A stretch of DNA of 64,000 bases from Hyphomicrobiales bacterium (GCA_900489925.1 UEHQ01000034.1:124001-188000); one strand, 5' to 3'; shown: positions 25,015 to 34,230, counted from the stretch's first letter. Program-made: numbers and translations. The notes: generated from the letters alone by a model not told the origin.

Positions 25015-27111
25015 ATGGCGGCAACCGTCCGGCTTCTTGATAATCGTTGGGACGATTCATATGCGGCAGGCCTCGATGAGCCTGGAAAGCTGCTTTATCG
25101 CTCGAATCTGCTGGGTGCTGACAAGCGCATCACCAATTATGGCGGCGGCAATACGTCTGCGAAGGTCATGGAAACCGACCCTCTGACCGGCGAGAAGGTC
25201 AAGGTTCTCTGGGTCAAGGGTTCGGGCGGCGATGTCGGCACCATCAAGCTCGACGGCTTCGCCACCCTTTACCAGGACAAGCTGGACTCGCTGAAGGGCA
25301 TCTACAAGGGCGTTGAAGACGAAGACCGCATGGTCGGCTTCCTTCCGCATTGCACCTACAACCTCAATAGCCGCGCCGCTTCGATCGACACGCCGCTGCA
25401 TGGTTTCGTGCCCTTCACGCATGTCGACCATATGCATCCCGATGCGATCATCGCGATCGCTGCCTCGAAGAACTCCAAGGAATTGACGCAGCAGATCTTC
25501 GGTGCTGACATCGGTTGGCTGCCCTGGCGCCGCCCGGGCTTCCAGCTCGGCCTCGACCTCGAAGCCTTCGTCAAGGCGAACCCGAATTCCAAGGGCGTCG
25601 TGCTCGAAAGCCATGGTCTCTTCACCTGGGCGAACGACGCAAAGGCCTGCTACGAGCTGACGCTCGACATCATCAACAAGGCAATCGTCTGGTTTGCCGA
25701 AAAGACCGAGGGCAAGACGATCTTCGGTGGTGCTGCTACGCAGAGCCTGCCGGTTGAACAGCGCCGCGCCATTGCCGCCCGCCTGATGCCTGAAATCCGC
25801 GGCCGGATCGGCAAGGCGGAACGCAAGCTCGGCCACTTCGACGACCAGGATGCCGTTCTCGAATTCGTCAACTCGAAGAACCTGCAGCCGCTCGGCGCGC
25901 TCGGCACCAGCTGCCCGGACCACTTCCTGCGCACCAAGATCCGCCCGCTGATCGTCGACTTCGACCCGGCAAAGCCGGATGTGGATGCGATCGTTGCTGG
26001 TCTCGACAAGGCTCTCGAAGAGTACCGCGCCGACTACGCGCGCTACTACAACGACTGCAAGCATGACAATTCGCCCGCCATGCGCGATGCGAACCCGGTC
26101 ATCTTCCTCGTTCCCGGCGTCGGCATGCTGTCCTTTGCCCGCGACAAGGCAACGGCGCGCATCGCCAGCGAGTTCTACGTCAACGCCATCAACGTCATGC
26201 GCGGCGCGTCGACCGTTTCTGAGTATCAGGGACTGCCGGAGCAGGAAGCGTTCGATATCGAGTACTGGCTGCTCGAGGAAGCCAAGCTTCAGCGCATGCC
26301 GAAGCCGAAAAGCCTGGCCGGCAAGGTCGCCTTCGTCACCGGCGGCGCAGGCGGCATCGGCCGTGCGACGGCTGCCCGCCTGATCGGCGAGGGTGCCTGT
26401 GTGGTTCTGGCCGATATCGACCAGGAAGCGCTCGATAGCACGAAGGCCGATTTCGCCAAGCAGTTCGGCGGCGATGCCGTTCGCGGCGTCAAGCTCGACG
26501 TGACCAGGGAAGACGGCGTGATCTCGTCCTTCGCGGAAGCCTGCGTCGAATTCGGCGGCGTCGATATCCTCGTCTCGAACGCCGGTATTGCCTCGTCCGC
26601 GCCGATCGAAAGCACTGAGCTTTCGATGTGGAACAAGAACATCGACATCCTGGCGACCGGCTACTTCCTGGTTTCGCGCGAAGCCTTCCGCCTGTTCCGC
26701 AAGCAGAACCTCGGCGGCAACGTCGTATTCGTCGCCTCAAAGAACGGCCTGGCATCGTCTCCGAACGCTGCCGCCTACTGCACGGCCAAGGCTGCCGAGA
26801 TCCATCTCGCACGTTGCCTGGCGCTCGAAGGCGCGGAAGCCGGCATTCGCGTCAACACCGTCAACCCGGATGCGGTCCTGCGCGGATCGAAGATCTGGAA
26901 CGGCGAGTGGCGCGAACAGCGTGCGGCATCGTCGAAGATCGAAATCAACGAGCTGGAGGAGCACTACCGCAAGCGCTCCATGCTGAAGCTCAACGTCTTC
27001 CCTGAAGACATCGCCGAAGCGATCTACTTCCTGGCGTCCGATCTGTCGGCAAAGTCCACCGGCAACATCATCAACGTCGATGCCGGCAACGCGCAGAGCT
27101 TCCCGCGCTAA
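25015..27111 (+). CDS. rhaD: Bifunctional rhamnulose-1-phosphate aldolase / short-chain dehydrogenase
   Basis: A 698-residue fusion; the ATG at 25015 follows GGGAGG. Residues about 1-400 are a class II aldolase/adducin domain (RITNYGGGNTSAKV; HVDHMHPDA; VLESHGLFTW), cleaving L-rhamnulose 1-phosphate. Residues about 430-698 are an SDR with TGGAGGIGRATAARL for NAD and the YCTAK catalytic pair, likely oxidising the L-lactaldehyde product. Such fusions are typical of rhizobial rhaD. It starts the plus-strand rhaDI operon, divergent from rhaR. Confidence 0.93.
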   Translation: MAATVRLLDNRWDDSYAAGLDEPGKLLYRSNLLGADKRITNYGGGNTSAKVMETDPLTGEKVKVLWVKGSGGDVGTIKLDGFATLYQDKLDSLKGIYKGVEDEDRMVGFLPHCTYNLNSRAASIDTPLHGFVPFTHVDHMHPDAIIAIAASKNSKELTQQIFGADIGWLPWRRPGFQLGLDLEAFVKANPNSKGVVLESHGLFTWANDAKACYELTLDIINKAIVWFAEKTEGKTIFGGAATQSLPVEQRRAIAARLMPEIRGRIGKAERKLGHFDDQDAVLEFVNSKNLQPLGALGTSCPDHFLRTKIRPLIVDFDPAKPDVDAIVAGLDKALEEYRADYARYYNDCKHDNSPAMRDANPVIFLVPGVGMLSFARDKATARIASEFYVNAINVMRGASTVSEYQGLPEQEAFDIEYWLLEEAKLQRMPKPKSLAGKVAFVTGGAGGIGRATAARLIGEGACVVLADIDQEALDSTKADFAKQFGGDAVRGVKLDVTREDGVISSFAEACVEFGGVDILVSNAGIASSAPIESTELSMWNKNIDILATGYFLVSREAFRLFRKQNLGGNVVFVASKNGLASSPNAAAYCTAKAAEIHLARCLALEGAEAGIRVNTVNPDAVLRGSKIWNGEWREQRAASSKIEINELEEHYRKRSMLKLNVFPEDIAEAIYFLASDLSAKSTGNIINVDAGNAQSFPR

Positions 27112-27122
27112 GTCAAATTGCT

Positions 27123-27145
27123 GCGGCGGGCCTTATGCCCGCCGC
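27123..27145 (+). promoter_or_regulatory. Intergenic hairpin rhaD-rhaI
   Basis: GCGGCGGGC (27123-27131) and GCCCGCCGC (27137-27145) form a perfect 9-bp stem with a 5-base loop in the 63-bp gap. No T run follows, so readthrough into rhaI is expected, perhaps reduced. Confidence 0.6.
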
Positions 27146-27174
27146 GTCTCATTCAAATATCTCGGGAGGAACTC

Positions 27175-28467
27175 ATGGCCGAGTCCAAAATCGCGCAGGA
27201 TGTGATTGCGCAGGAAAACGACAAGCGCGCATCCGCGCTCAAATCCGATTACGAAGCGCTGGGCGCCAATCTTTCGCGCCGTGGCGTGGACATTGAAAAC
27301 ATCACCCGTCGCGTCTCCGAATTCTTCGTGGCCGTTCCCTCCTGGGGCGTCGGCACCGGCGGCACGCGCTTTGCCCGCTTCCCCGGCACCGGCGAACCGC
27401 GCGGAATCTTCGACAAGCTGGACGATTGCTCCGTCATCAACGAGCTGACCCGCGCAACGCCGAACGTCTCGCTCCACATTCCGTGGGACAAGACCGACGT
27501 GAAGGAATTGAAGGCAAAGGGCGATCAGCTCGGCCTCGGCTTCGACGCGATGAACTCCAACACCTTCTCCGACGCGCCCGGCCAGGCCCATTCCTATAAG
27601 TATGGTTCGCTCAGCCACACCGACGCGGCTACGCGCGCGCAGGCCGTCGAGCACAACATCGAATGCATCGAGATCGGCAAGGCGATCGGCTCCAAGGCGC
27701 TGACCGTCTGGGTCGGTGACGGTTCGAACTTCCCGGGCCAAAGCAATTTCACGAAAGCCTTCGAACGCTATCTCGCCTCGATGGCCGACATCTACAAGGC
27801 TCTGCCTGACGATTGGAAGCTGTTCTCCGAGCACAAGATGTACGAGCCGGCCTTCTATTCGACGGTCGTACAGGACTGGGGCACCAACTACCTGATCGCT
27901 CAGACGCTCGGGCCGAAGGCGCATTGCCTCGTCGACCTCGGCCACCATGCGCCGAACACCAATATCGAGATGATCGTCGCCCGCCTGATCCAGTTCGGCA
28001 AGCTCGGCGGCTTCCACTTCAACGACTCGAAGTATGGCGACGACGACCTCGACGCTGGTTCGATCGAGCCTTACCGCCTGTTCCTCGTCTTCAACGAGCT
28101 GGTCGAGGCCGAGCAGCGCGGCGTCAACGACTTCAACCCGGCGCACATGATCGACCAGTCGCATAACGTGACCGACCCGATCGAAAGCCTGATCAACAGC
28201 GCCAACGAAATCCGCCGCGCCTACGCGCAGGCGCTGATCGTCGACCGCAAGGCGCTCACAGGCTTCCAGGACGAAAACGACGCCCTGATGGCGACCGAAA
28301 CCCTGAAGCGCGGTTATCGCACCGATGTCGAGCCGATCCTGGCGGAAGCCCGCCGTCGCGCCGGCGGCGCGATCGATCCGGTCGCCACCTACCGCGCCAG
28401 CGGCTATCGCAAGAAGGTCGCCGCGGAGCGTCCTGCATCCGTCGGCGGTGGCGGCGGTATCATCTGA
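27175..28467 (+). CDS. rhaI: L-rhamnose isomerase (catabolic)
   Basis: A 430-residue xylose-isomerase-like TIM-barrel protein of the rhizobial/pseudomonad L-rhamnose isomerase group. ATG at 27175 follows GGGAGGAACTC. It shows VPSWGVGTGGTRFARFPG, LTVWVGDGSNFPGQSNFTKA, SEHKMYEPAFYSTVVQDWG (metal-binding Glu and Asp region), VDLGHHAPNTNIEM and FHFNDSKYGDDDLDAG. It turns L-rhamnose into L-rhamnulose for RhaK. The C-terminus ends in a Gly-rich VGGGGGII. Confidence 0.92.
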   Translation: MAESKIAQDVIAQENDKRASALKSDYEALGANLSRRGVDIENITRRVSEFFVAVPSWGVGTGGTRFARFPGTGEPRGIFDKLDDCSVINELTRATPNVSLHIPWDKTDVKELKAKGDQLGLGFDAMNSNTFSDAPGQAHSYKYGSLSHTDAATRAQAVEHNIECIEIGKAIGSKALTVWVGDGSNFPGQSNFTKAFERYLASMADIYKALPDDWKLFSEHKMYEPAFYSTVVQDWGTNYLIAQTLGPKAHCLVDLGHHAPNTNIEMIVARLIQFGKLGGFHFNDSKYGDDDLDAGSIEPYRLFLVFNELVEAEQRGVNDFNPAHMIDQSHNVTDPIESLINSANEIRRAYAQALIVDRKALTGFQDENDALMATETLKRGYRTDVEPILAEARRRAGGAIDPVATYRASGYRKKVAAERPASVGGGGGII

Positions 28468-28487
28468 GCCTCCCAAGGCCTATCTCG

Positions 28488-28527
28488 CCGGGCCGCTGCT
28501 GACAAAGCAGTGGCCCGGTTTCGTTTT
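28488..28527 (+). terminator. Rho-independent terminator of rhaDI
   Basis: CCGGGCC-gCTGCT pairs with AGCAG-t-GGCCCGG around GACAA (28488-28518), followed by TTTCGTTTT. It stands 20 bp after the rhaI stop. Confidence 0.85.
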
Positions 28528-28590
28528 GGAGAGTGCATGGTGGCGAGATGGTGAGCCGCCTCGTGGGGGAGGGACGATCGCCGTACCTGG

Positions 28591-29370
28591 CTAGAGGATG
28601 TAGCTGATGGGATCGTTGCTGATGGGGTGCGGAAAGACGCCCATCTCCACTCCGAAAACCGACTTCAGCACATCGAACCGCACGATTTCCGCCGGCGTCC
28701 CGTGCGCTGAGATTTGGCCGCTCTTCAGGGCGACGATTTCGTCACTATAGCGAGCCGCCAAATTGATATCGTGAAGGACGACGACGATCGTCAGTCCGCG
28801 CTCGTGGCTGATCTCTCGCAGAAGAGCCAGAACGCCGTCCTGATGCAGGAGATCGAGGGCCGACGTCGGCTCATCGAGAAGCAGGCATTGCGCATTCTGT
28901 GCGAGCATCATCGCAATCCATGCGCGCTGCCTCTCACCGCCCGACATGCTTGCGACGGAACTATCCGCGAAGCGCGCGAGATCGGTCCTCTCGATCGCGT
29001 CTTCGACCAGCTTGCGGTCGCTGCTCGTGAATCGACCGAGCGTTCCATGCCAGGGGAAACGACCGAGGGCCACCAGTTCGCTGACGGTCATGCCGTCGGT
29101 GTGCGGGGTAAACTGCGGCATGTAGGCGACCAAACGTGCGAACGCGCGGCTGCCCCAATTCGGCAGGGCTGCGCCCTGCAGGCTGGCGGTGCCGGACGTC
29201 GGTGTGACCTGCCGCGCCATGATCTTCAGAAGCGTGCTCTTGCCGCTGCCGTTCTGGCCCACCAAGCCATAGACGCGTCCGCGCTCAAGTGTCAGGTCTA
29301 TTCCCGAAAGGATGGTCTTTCCTTCCGCGCGATAGGTAATCTGCGACATGGTGAGGAATGGCGTGGACAT
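28591..29370 (-). CDS. Iron-siderophore-type ABC ATPase (FhuC family), apparently orphan
   Basis: A 259-residue ATPase of the FhuC/FepC family if started at 29370 (MSTPFLTMSQITYRAEGKTI); in-frame ATGs also lie at 29412 and 29349, and no strong ribosome site decides between them. Walker A is GQNGSGKST, signature MSGGERQR, Walker [33 protein letters not shown] is the family Q-loop region. Neither a binding protein nor a permease is adjacent, so its partners must be encoded elsewhere. No clear Irr or RirA box was seen upstream. Confidence 0.8.
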   Translation of the reverse strand: MSTPFLTMSQITYRAEGKTILSGIDLTLERGRVYGLVGQNGSGKSTLLKIMARQVTPTSGTASLQGAALPNWGSRAFARLVAYMPQFTPHTDGMTVSELVALGRFPWHGTLGRFTSSDRKLVEDAIERTDLARFADSSVASMSGGERQRAWIAMMLAQNAQCLLLDEPTSALDLLHQDGVLALLREISHERGLTIVVVLHDINLAARYSDEIVALKSGQISAHGTPAEIVRFDVLKSVFGVEMGVFPHPISNDPISYIL

Positions 29371-29509
29371 GTGCGGTATCTCTAGCTGGCTCTCGGGTGC
29401 CGAACACGGCATCTAGCGCTCTGCTAAACTTTACCGACGTTGTCAACTTACCAGCGCTGTTCAACGGGGAATTATTGCGATTGAGTCACTTCGAGTTCGG
29501 ATCGTGCCG

Positions 29510-30334
29510 TCAGCCCGCTCGAAACCAGGGCTGACTTTTCCACAAGATGTAAAGGCTGGCGGCAAAGATGATCCAGCGGAAGACACGTGTCAGGGCGCCC
29601 TTCTGCCCGGCCAGCCTGGTTGATGCGATCGTTCCAAGAATACCGCCGCCCATCCCGCCTGCGATGAAGTACCCCGCGATATGCCAGTCAACCAGCCCCG
29701 AAAGCGTGTAGTTGATCGCCGTCGTCAGGCCGAACGTGCCGACCGCCAACAGCGATGTTCCGACCGCATTGATGACGGGCATCCTTGTGGCAAGGAGCAA
29801 GCCTGGCACGATCAGAAATCCGCCGCCGATGCCAAAAAAGCCGGAGCAAAGTCCGGTCAGCAATGCGACAAGACTCGTCTTCCAATGGGTGCGCGTGGTC
29901 AGGCAGCCAGGGGTGAGTTCGCCAGTCGATCTTGTGTTGGGCATGACGAAGCTGACGAACATCATCAGCAGTCCGAACATGAAGAGCAGGCTTTGGCCGT
30001 CGACAATCTTGCCGAGGCTGGAGCCCAGATAGGCGCCGAACGAACCGGCGATCGCGAAGATTAAAGCACAACGCCACCAGACATGGCCTCGAACGGTATG
30101 GCCGATGAGATTGAGGTAGGCATTGAAGGAAACGGTCAGCGCGCCAGTTCCGATGGCGGTGTGTACGTCCTTGATGCCAACGACATAGATCAGAAGCGGC
30201 GTCGCGAGGATGGAACCGCCGCCGCCGATCAACCCAAGAGAAAAACCGATCAATGAGCCGGAGCTAAGGGCGAGCAGGAGCTGTTGAAGCGAGTATTCCA
30301 CCTTGGCGCTACCACACCGCTCCTGGGAGGGCAT
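29510..30334 (-). CDS. TauE/SafE-family sulfite/sulfonate exporter
   Basis: A 274-residue membrane protein with about eight hydrophobic segments and two repeats of the family (GSLIGFSLGLIGGGGSILAT; TGLCSGFFGIGGGFLIVPGL). The start could be the ATG at 30334, which overlaps the dioxygenase gene by 26 bp, or a GTG at 30295. It follows an ETHE1-like enzyme, as in the BigR operon of Agrobacterium and Xylella, where it is thought to export sulfite. Confidence 0.83.
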   Translation of the reverse strand: MPSQERCGSAKVEYSLQQLLLALSSGSLIGFSLGLIGGGGSILATPLLIYVVGIKDVHTAIGTGALTVSFNAYLNLIGHTVRGHVWWRCALIFAIAGSFGAYLGSSLGKIVDGQSLLFMFGLLMMFVSFVMPNTRSTGELTPGCLTTRTHWKTSLVALLTGLCSGFFGIGGGFLIVPGLLLATRMPVINAVGTSLLAVGTFGLTTAINYTLSGLVDWHIAGYFIAGGMGGGILGTIASTRLAGQKGALTRVFRWIIFAASLYILWKSQPWFRAG

Positions 30335-31181
30335 TGAGTGGAATCTTCAGGTAACGCCGGCCGCATTCTTCGATAGGAGGAAGCTCGCCGCCGCGGATGT
30401 TCACCTGCAGCGCCTGAAGAATGAGCTTGGGCATTGCGAGTGTCTTGTCACGGGCCTCCCGGAGCGCGACGAAGGCGGCTGCAGACTTGCCGGCCACGTG
30501 CGGGTTGCTCGCCTTCTGCTCAGCCACGGTGCTCATCCATCGGGCGTCGCGGCCGCCGGGGCAGTAGTCATGGCCGGTGAACAGCCGGGTTGCATCCGGC
30601 AGCGCCAGAATTGCCCGGATCGAGTTCCAGAGCTGCTCGGCATTGCCGCCTGGAAAATCCGCGCGTGCCGAACCGCTGTCCGGCATGAACAGGGTATCGT
30701 GAATGAAGGCAGCGTCGCCGATCAGATAGGTGATCGACGCCAGCGTATGACCGGGCGAGTGCATCACCCTCGCTTCGAGTTCGCCGATGCGGAAGGTCTC
30801 TCCGTCAGCAAACAGCCGGTCCCATTGCGACCCATCACACGGGAAGTCCGGCCAATCGTAGATATCCCTCCAGATCCGCTGCACATCTTTGACATGCTCG
30901 CCAATCGCCGTCGGAGCCCCGGTCTTGGCCCTCAGGTATTTCGCCGCGGAGAAGTGATCGGCATGGGGATGGGTGTCAAGAATCCACTCGACGGACAGCC
31001 CCTCGTTATCGATATGCGCCAGAATGGCGTCCGCGTTGACTGTTGCCGTCGCACCGGATTTTTCATCGAAATCGAGTACAGGATCGATGATCGCGCATTT
31101 TCTCGTGACCGGATCGGAGACGACGTACTGGATACTGCCGGTGCGGCGGTCATAAAAGCCAGCAACATCAGGCCGTTGCAT
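30309..31181 (-). CDS. blh: ETHE1/Blh-like persulfide dioxygenase (metallo-beta-lactamase fold)
   Basis: A 290-residue MBL-fold enzyme; start MQRPDVAGFYDRRTGSIQYV at 31181, inside the 3' end of the previous gene. The metal motif is HPHADH (residues 71-76), followed by SPGHT and DTLFMPDSGSARADFPGG, the signature that separates persulfide dioxygenases (ETHE1, Blh) from glyoxalase II. It would oxidise a thiol persulfide to sulfite using Fe(II) and O2. C-terminal segments GHDYCPGG and NPHV are also family features. It overlaps the class V enzyme by 14 bp. Confidence 0.85.
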   Translation of the reverse strand: MQRPDVAGFYDRRTGSIQYVVSDPVTRKCAIIDPVLDFDEKSGATATVNADAILAHIDNEGLSVEWILDTHPHADHFSAAKYLRAKTGAPTAIGEHVKDVQRIWRDIYDWPDFPCDGSQWDRLFADGETFRIGELEARVMHSPGHTLASITYLIGDAAFIHDTLFMPDSGSARADFPGGNAEQLWNSIRAILALPDATRLFTGHDYCPGGRDARWMSTVAEQKASNPHVAGKSAAAFVALREARDKTLAMPKLILQALQVNIRGGELPPIEECGRRYLKIPLNALPGAVW

Positions 31182-32673
31182 AGACAAGGCCCCTGGTTTC
31201 GCGGGCGACCGGATAGAAGATCGCGCGGGCTGGGTCAAAGCCATAGTCCCCTTCGAACGCGGTCGCGTCGGCCGCCAGCCTGGCAACCGAGCCGATGATG
31301 AAGTCGACCTTTTCGTCCGATAAAAGCACGCTGAAGTTCAGCCGTGTGAAACCCGGCTTCTGCATCTCGTCGCCAGCCAGAATGGCCGATCGGATGCGCT
31401 CGGATTGTTGCGCGTCGATATCGAGGAGCCTGTGCACGTAAGGTCCAGCGCAGGCGCAGCCTCCGCGCGCCTGTATGCCGAAACGATCGCTGAGTATGCG
31501 GGTAATCAGTTGTTGGTGCACGTATCCGCCGCTGCCGTTTCTGACACGGAAGGAAAAGATCGGCAGCCGCTCTAGGCCGGGAAGGCCCAGGAGTTCCAGC
31601 TGTGGAACGTCGCGCCAGGCCGAGAACGCGCGCTGCGTCAGTTCACGATTGCGCTTCTGCATTCGATCCATGCCGATGGCGTCTTTGACGATGAATGCAA
31701 GTGCGGCCCTGATATCGCCGACGACATTCGGCGTACCTGCTTCTTCGCGTGTCTCCAGGCTATCGCTGTAGTCATGCCGCTCCGGGCTGACGAACTTGAC
31801 GGTCCCGCCGCCGGGCCAAGATGGTTTTGTCGCGACAACGCTATCGCGGCGTACGATCAAGATCCCTGATGCCCCGGGCCCGCCGATGAACTTATGCGGT
31901 GACACCACGATGGCATCGATGTCTGCCGCGTCGCCCGGCGTCATCGATATTGGCAGATACGGGCCGGCGCCCGCGAAGTCCCAGATCATTTTGGCGCCTG
32001 CCGCCTTCACCACGCGTGTGATACCGGCGACGTCGCTGGCTATGCCTGAAATGTTCGAGGCTGCGGAGAGCGTGCAGATGGTTGGGCGCGTCGAGGCGCC
32101 CTGAAGGGCGTCTTCCAACTGGGAAAGATCCGGACCGCCGGTCGGAGCCTCGGCCAGTTCGATGATCTCCGCGCCGCTCTCGCGCCAGGGAAGAATGTTG
32201 GAATGGTGCTCGTAGGGTCCGATGATGATCCGTACAGCTTTGCCTGCCACGGCGGCCTCGCGCACGCCAAAAAGCGCAACAAGTCGGTTGAGACCGGCGG
32301 TCGCACCGGATCCGGTGAAAATCACCGCATGCTCCTGCGTCGCGCCACAGAACTCGCCAATCATCGCCCGCGCTTCGCGCCGCATCCGGGTCATGAACCC
32401 GCCGCAGAACGATGCTTCGGTGTGACTGTTGGCGTAGTAAGGCAGAACCTCCTCAAGCACGAAGGTTTCGATCTGGCGCAGTGCCCGACCCGAAGCAACG
32501 TAGTCGGCGTAGACGAGGTTCTTCATCCCGTAGGGACCTTCCACCTGAGCCGTGGCGCCGATCAGGCCGTCGCTCAGATCGGTCATGACCGAGCCTGCCG
32601 CCAAGGCATGGCGGAAACGGGCCAACGGAGTGGCTTTTTCACCCGGATGACAAGGGACAGCTTGGGCCTGCAT
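31168..32673 (-). CDS. Class V aminotransferase / cysteine-desulfurase-like enzyme
   Basis: A 501-residue PLP enzyme of the NifS/SufS superfamily, longer than SufS (about 405) by N- and C-terminal extensions. The PLP lysine is K261 in VVSPHKFIGG; EHHSN (155-159) binds the cofactor; RGGCACAGPY carries Cys406 and Cys408 where desulfurases have the persulfide-forming cysteine. It may release sulfur as persulfide from cysteine or a related thiol for the next gene's dioxygenase. GGGAGG stands 10 bases before the ATG. Divergent from the Lrp-type gene. Confidence 0.8.
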   Translation of the reverse strand: MQAQAVPCHPGEKATPLARFRHALAAGSVMTDLSDGLIGATAQVEGPYGMKNLVYADYVASGRALRQIETFVLEEVLPYYANSHTEASFCGGFMTRMRREARAMIGEFCGATQEHAVIFTGSGATAGLNRLVALFGVREAAVAGKAVRIIIGPYEHHSNILPWRESGAEIIELAEAPTGGPDLSQLEDALQGASTRPTICTLSAASNISGIASDVAGITRVVKAAGAKMIWDFAGAGPYLPISMTPGDAADIDAIVVSPHKFIGGPGASGILIVRRDSVVATKPSWPGGGTVKFVSPERHDYSDSLETREEAGTPNVVGDIRAALAFIVKDAIGMDRMQKRNRELTQRAFSAWRDVPQLELLGLPGLERLPIFSFRVRNGSGGYVHQQLITRILSDRFGIQARGGCACAGPYVHRLLDIDAQQSERIRSAILAGDEMQKPGFTRLNFSVLLSDEKVDFIIGSVARLAADATAFEGDYGFDPARAIFYPVARETRGLVYATA

Positions 32674-32775
32674 TTCGAACGTCCTCCCGCGTGTAGGTAT
32701 TGACGTCGAATCTAATCTGCTTCAGGCTCAAAAAACTCACCTATTTTTTGGCATTTTCATCACGGATTGGGTCGC

Positions 32776-33258
32776 ATGATCGAGCAAGCGGCAAAAATAG
32801 ATGTTTTTGATCTGAAGATTCTGACCACGTTGCAGAAGGATTCGGGGCTTTCGCAGCGGGACCTAGCCGAAGCGGTCGGCCTGTCCCAAAATGCATGCTG
32901 GCGGCGGCTTCAACGATTGCACTCGATAGGCATGATCCGGGGCTCGCACGCCAACATCGACCTGAGCGCGCTTGGGCTTGATCTGACGGTATTCGTGATG
33001 ATCCGCACTCGCCACCATTCCAGGGAATGGATCGAGAGCTTCAGAAAGCACGTCGAACAACTGCCCGAGGTGATCGATTTCTACAGGATCGGCGGCGACT
33101 GGGATTACCTGATCAAGGTCGTGACGAGGGGCATGGCGGGTTATGACGCCTTCTACCAGAAGCTCGTCGCAAGCTTCGACCTAGCGACCGTCACAGGCAT
33201 CTTCTCGATGGAAGCAATCATCAACAACCGGCCGCTCGACCTTAGCCGCATTCGATAG
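32776..33258 (+). CDS. Lrp/AsnC-family regulator
   Basis: A 160-residue protein: HTH at about residues 10-60 (LDLKIL-like FDLKILTTLQKDSGLSQRDL, then VGLSQNACWRRLQRL) and a RAM ligand-binding domain (FVMIRTRHHSREWIES; VIDFYRIGGDWDYLIKVV). In-frame TTG at 32767 is an alternative start. Divergent from the desulfurase-persulfide dioxygenase-TauE operon, 102 bp apart, so it likely controls it in response to an amino acid such as cysteine. Confidence 0.88.
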   Translation: MIEQAAKIDVFDLKILTTLQKDSGLSQRDLAEAVGLSQNACWRRLQRLHSIGMIRGSHANIDLSALGLDLTVFVMIRTRHHSREWIESFRKHVEQLPEVIDFYRIGGDWDYLIKVVTRGMAGYDAFYQKLVASFDLATVTGIFSMEAIINNRPLDLSRIR

Positions 33259-33282
33259 ACGCGGCTAACACCTCAACCGGGC

Positions 33283-34182
33283 CTAATCCAGCATCACCAT
33301 GAAGGCAGGTATCTGCTCCTCGAAAAACCGCGAGAAGGATGCGATGCGCGGTGGCAAGGCCTGGTAGGGAGGATAATAGAGTGTCAGCCAGAGTTCCGGT
33401 GGCGACCAGCCGCGCAGGACATGCACGAGGCGGCCGCTCCTGAGGTGCTCGGCGATATGAAATCCCGGCAGCATCGCGACGCCCGCACCATCGGCCGCCA
33501 TATCGGCAAGAACCTCGCCGTTGTTGGCGCTGAATGCCCGGCCGGCCGCGATGGTGATGCTCGAGCCCCCATCTGACAGGACCCAGTTTTCCCGACGGCT
33601 CTCGCCGCTATAGGCCAGGCAATCATCCGGCGTCAGTTCGCTCGGATGTTCCATCTCGGTGAACCGGCTTCCCGGCGCCGCCACGAGGATCCTGGGAACG
33701 ACGCGTATCTTTCGCCAGATGGTGAATTTGTCGGAAGGCGCCGATGAGATGCGGATCGCGAGATCATAGTCGTCGTCGACGATATTGACCAAGCCGTCCG
33801 AGAGCGAAATCTCGAAGCACATTTTCGGGTAAAGTTCGCGAAACCCCGAGAGAATGGGAGGCAGCACCGTCTTGCCGAACCAGGTCGGCGCGCTGATCCG
33901 CAGTCGCCCCTGGTCCGCCTTGTGGGCATTCTTGACGTCACGTCGAGCGCTCTCGAGTGCCTCGACCGCCGGCTGGATCTGTGCGGCAAACACCGCACCA
34001 TCCGTCGTCAGTGACACTTGGCGGGTCGTACGCACGAACAACTGGACACCAAGGTCGTCTTCCAGTGCCGCGATCGCTCGCGTGACGGCCGCCGGGGTCA
34101 TGTCGAGTTCGCGGGCGACCTGCGCGAAGTTGCGCTTCTCGGCGGCCAGCAGGAAGGTTTTCAGGGCTTTATAATCATTCAT
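33283..34182 (-). CDS. LysR-family transcriptional regulator
   Basis: A 299-residue LysR protein: HTH residues about 1-60 (FLLAAEKRNFAQVARELDMT, ITRAIAALEDDLGVQLFVRT-like) and a periplasmic-binding-like effector domain. It is divergent from the dioxygenase-led cluster at 34296, with a likely site at 34201-34230 that recurs at 38497. The proteins it would control handle aromatic or quinone compounds. Confidence 0.9.
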   Translation of the reverse strand: MNDYKALKTFLLAAEKRNFAQVARELDMTPAAVTRAIAALEDDLGVQLFVRTTRQVSLTTDGAVFAAQIQPAVEALESARRDVKNAHKADQGRLRISAPTWFGKTVLPPILSGFRELYPKMCFEISLSDGLVNIVDDDYDLAIRISSAPSDKFTIWRKIRVVPRILVAAPGSRFTEMEHPSELTPDDCLAYSGESRRENWVLSDGGSSITIAAGRAFSANNGEVLADMAADGAGVAMLPGFHIAEHLRSGRLVHVLRGWSPPELWLTLYYPPYQALPPRIASFSRFFEEQIPAFMVMLD

Positions 34183-34200
34183 CTCGATTATTTCAAAAAA

Positions 34201-34230
34201 CGCAATTCAATCGAGAGAAATATTGCAATT
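34201..34230. promoter_or_regulatory. Candidate LysR operator, copy 1
   Basis: A 30-bp element: CGCAATT (34201-34207), AATCGA (34209-34214) and TGCAATT (34224-34230). The same three blocks with almost exactly the same spacing recur at 38497-38526. It lies in the 113-bp gap between the divergent LysR gene and the dioxygenase gene. Confidence 0.6.

Noticed and set aside
25057-28476. Long minus-strand frames opposite rhaD and rhaI (335 and 447 codons)
   Set aside because: They mirror the codon pattern of rhaD and rhaI on the other strand, have no recognisable domain and no ribosome site.
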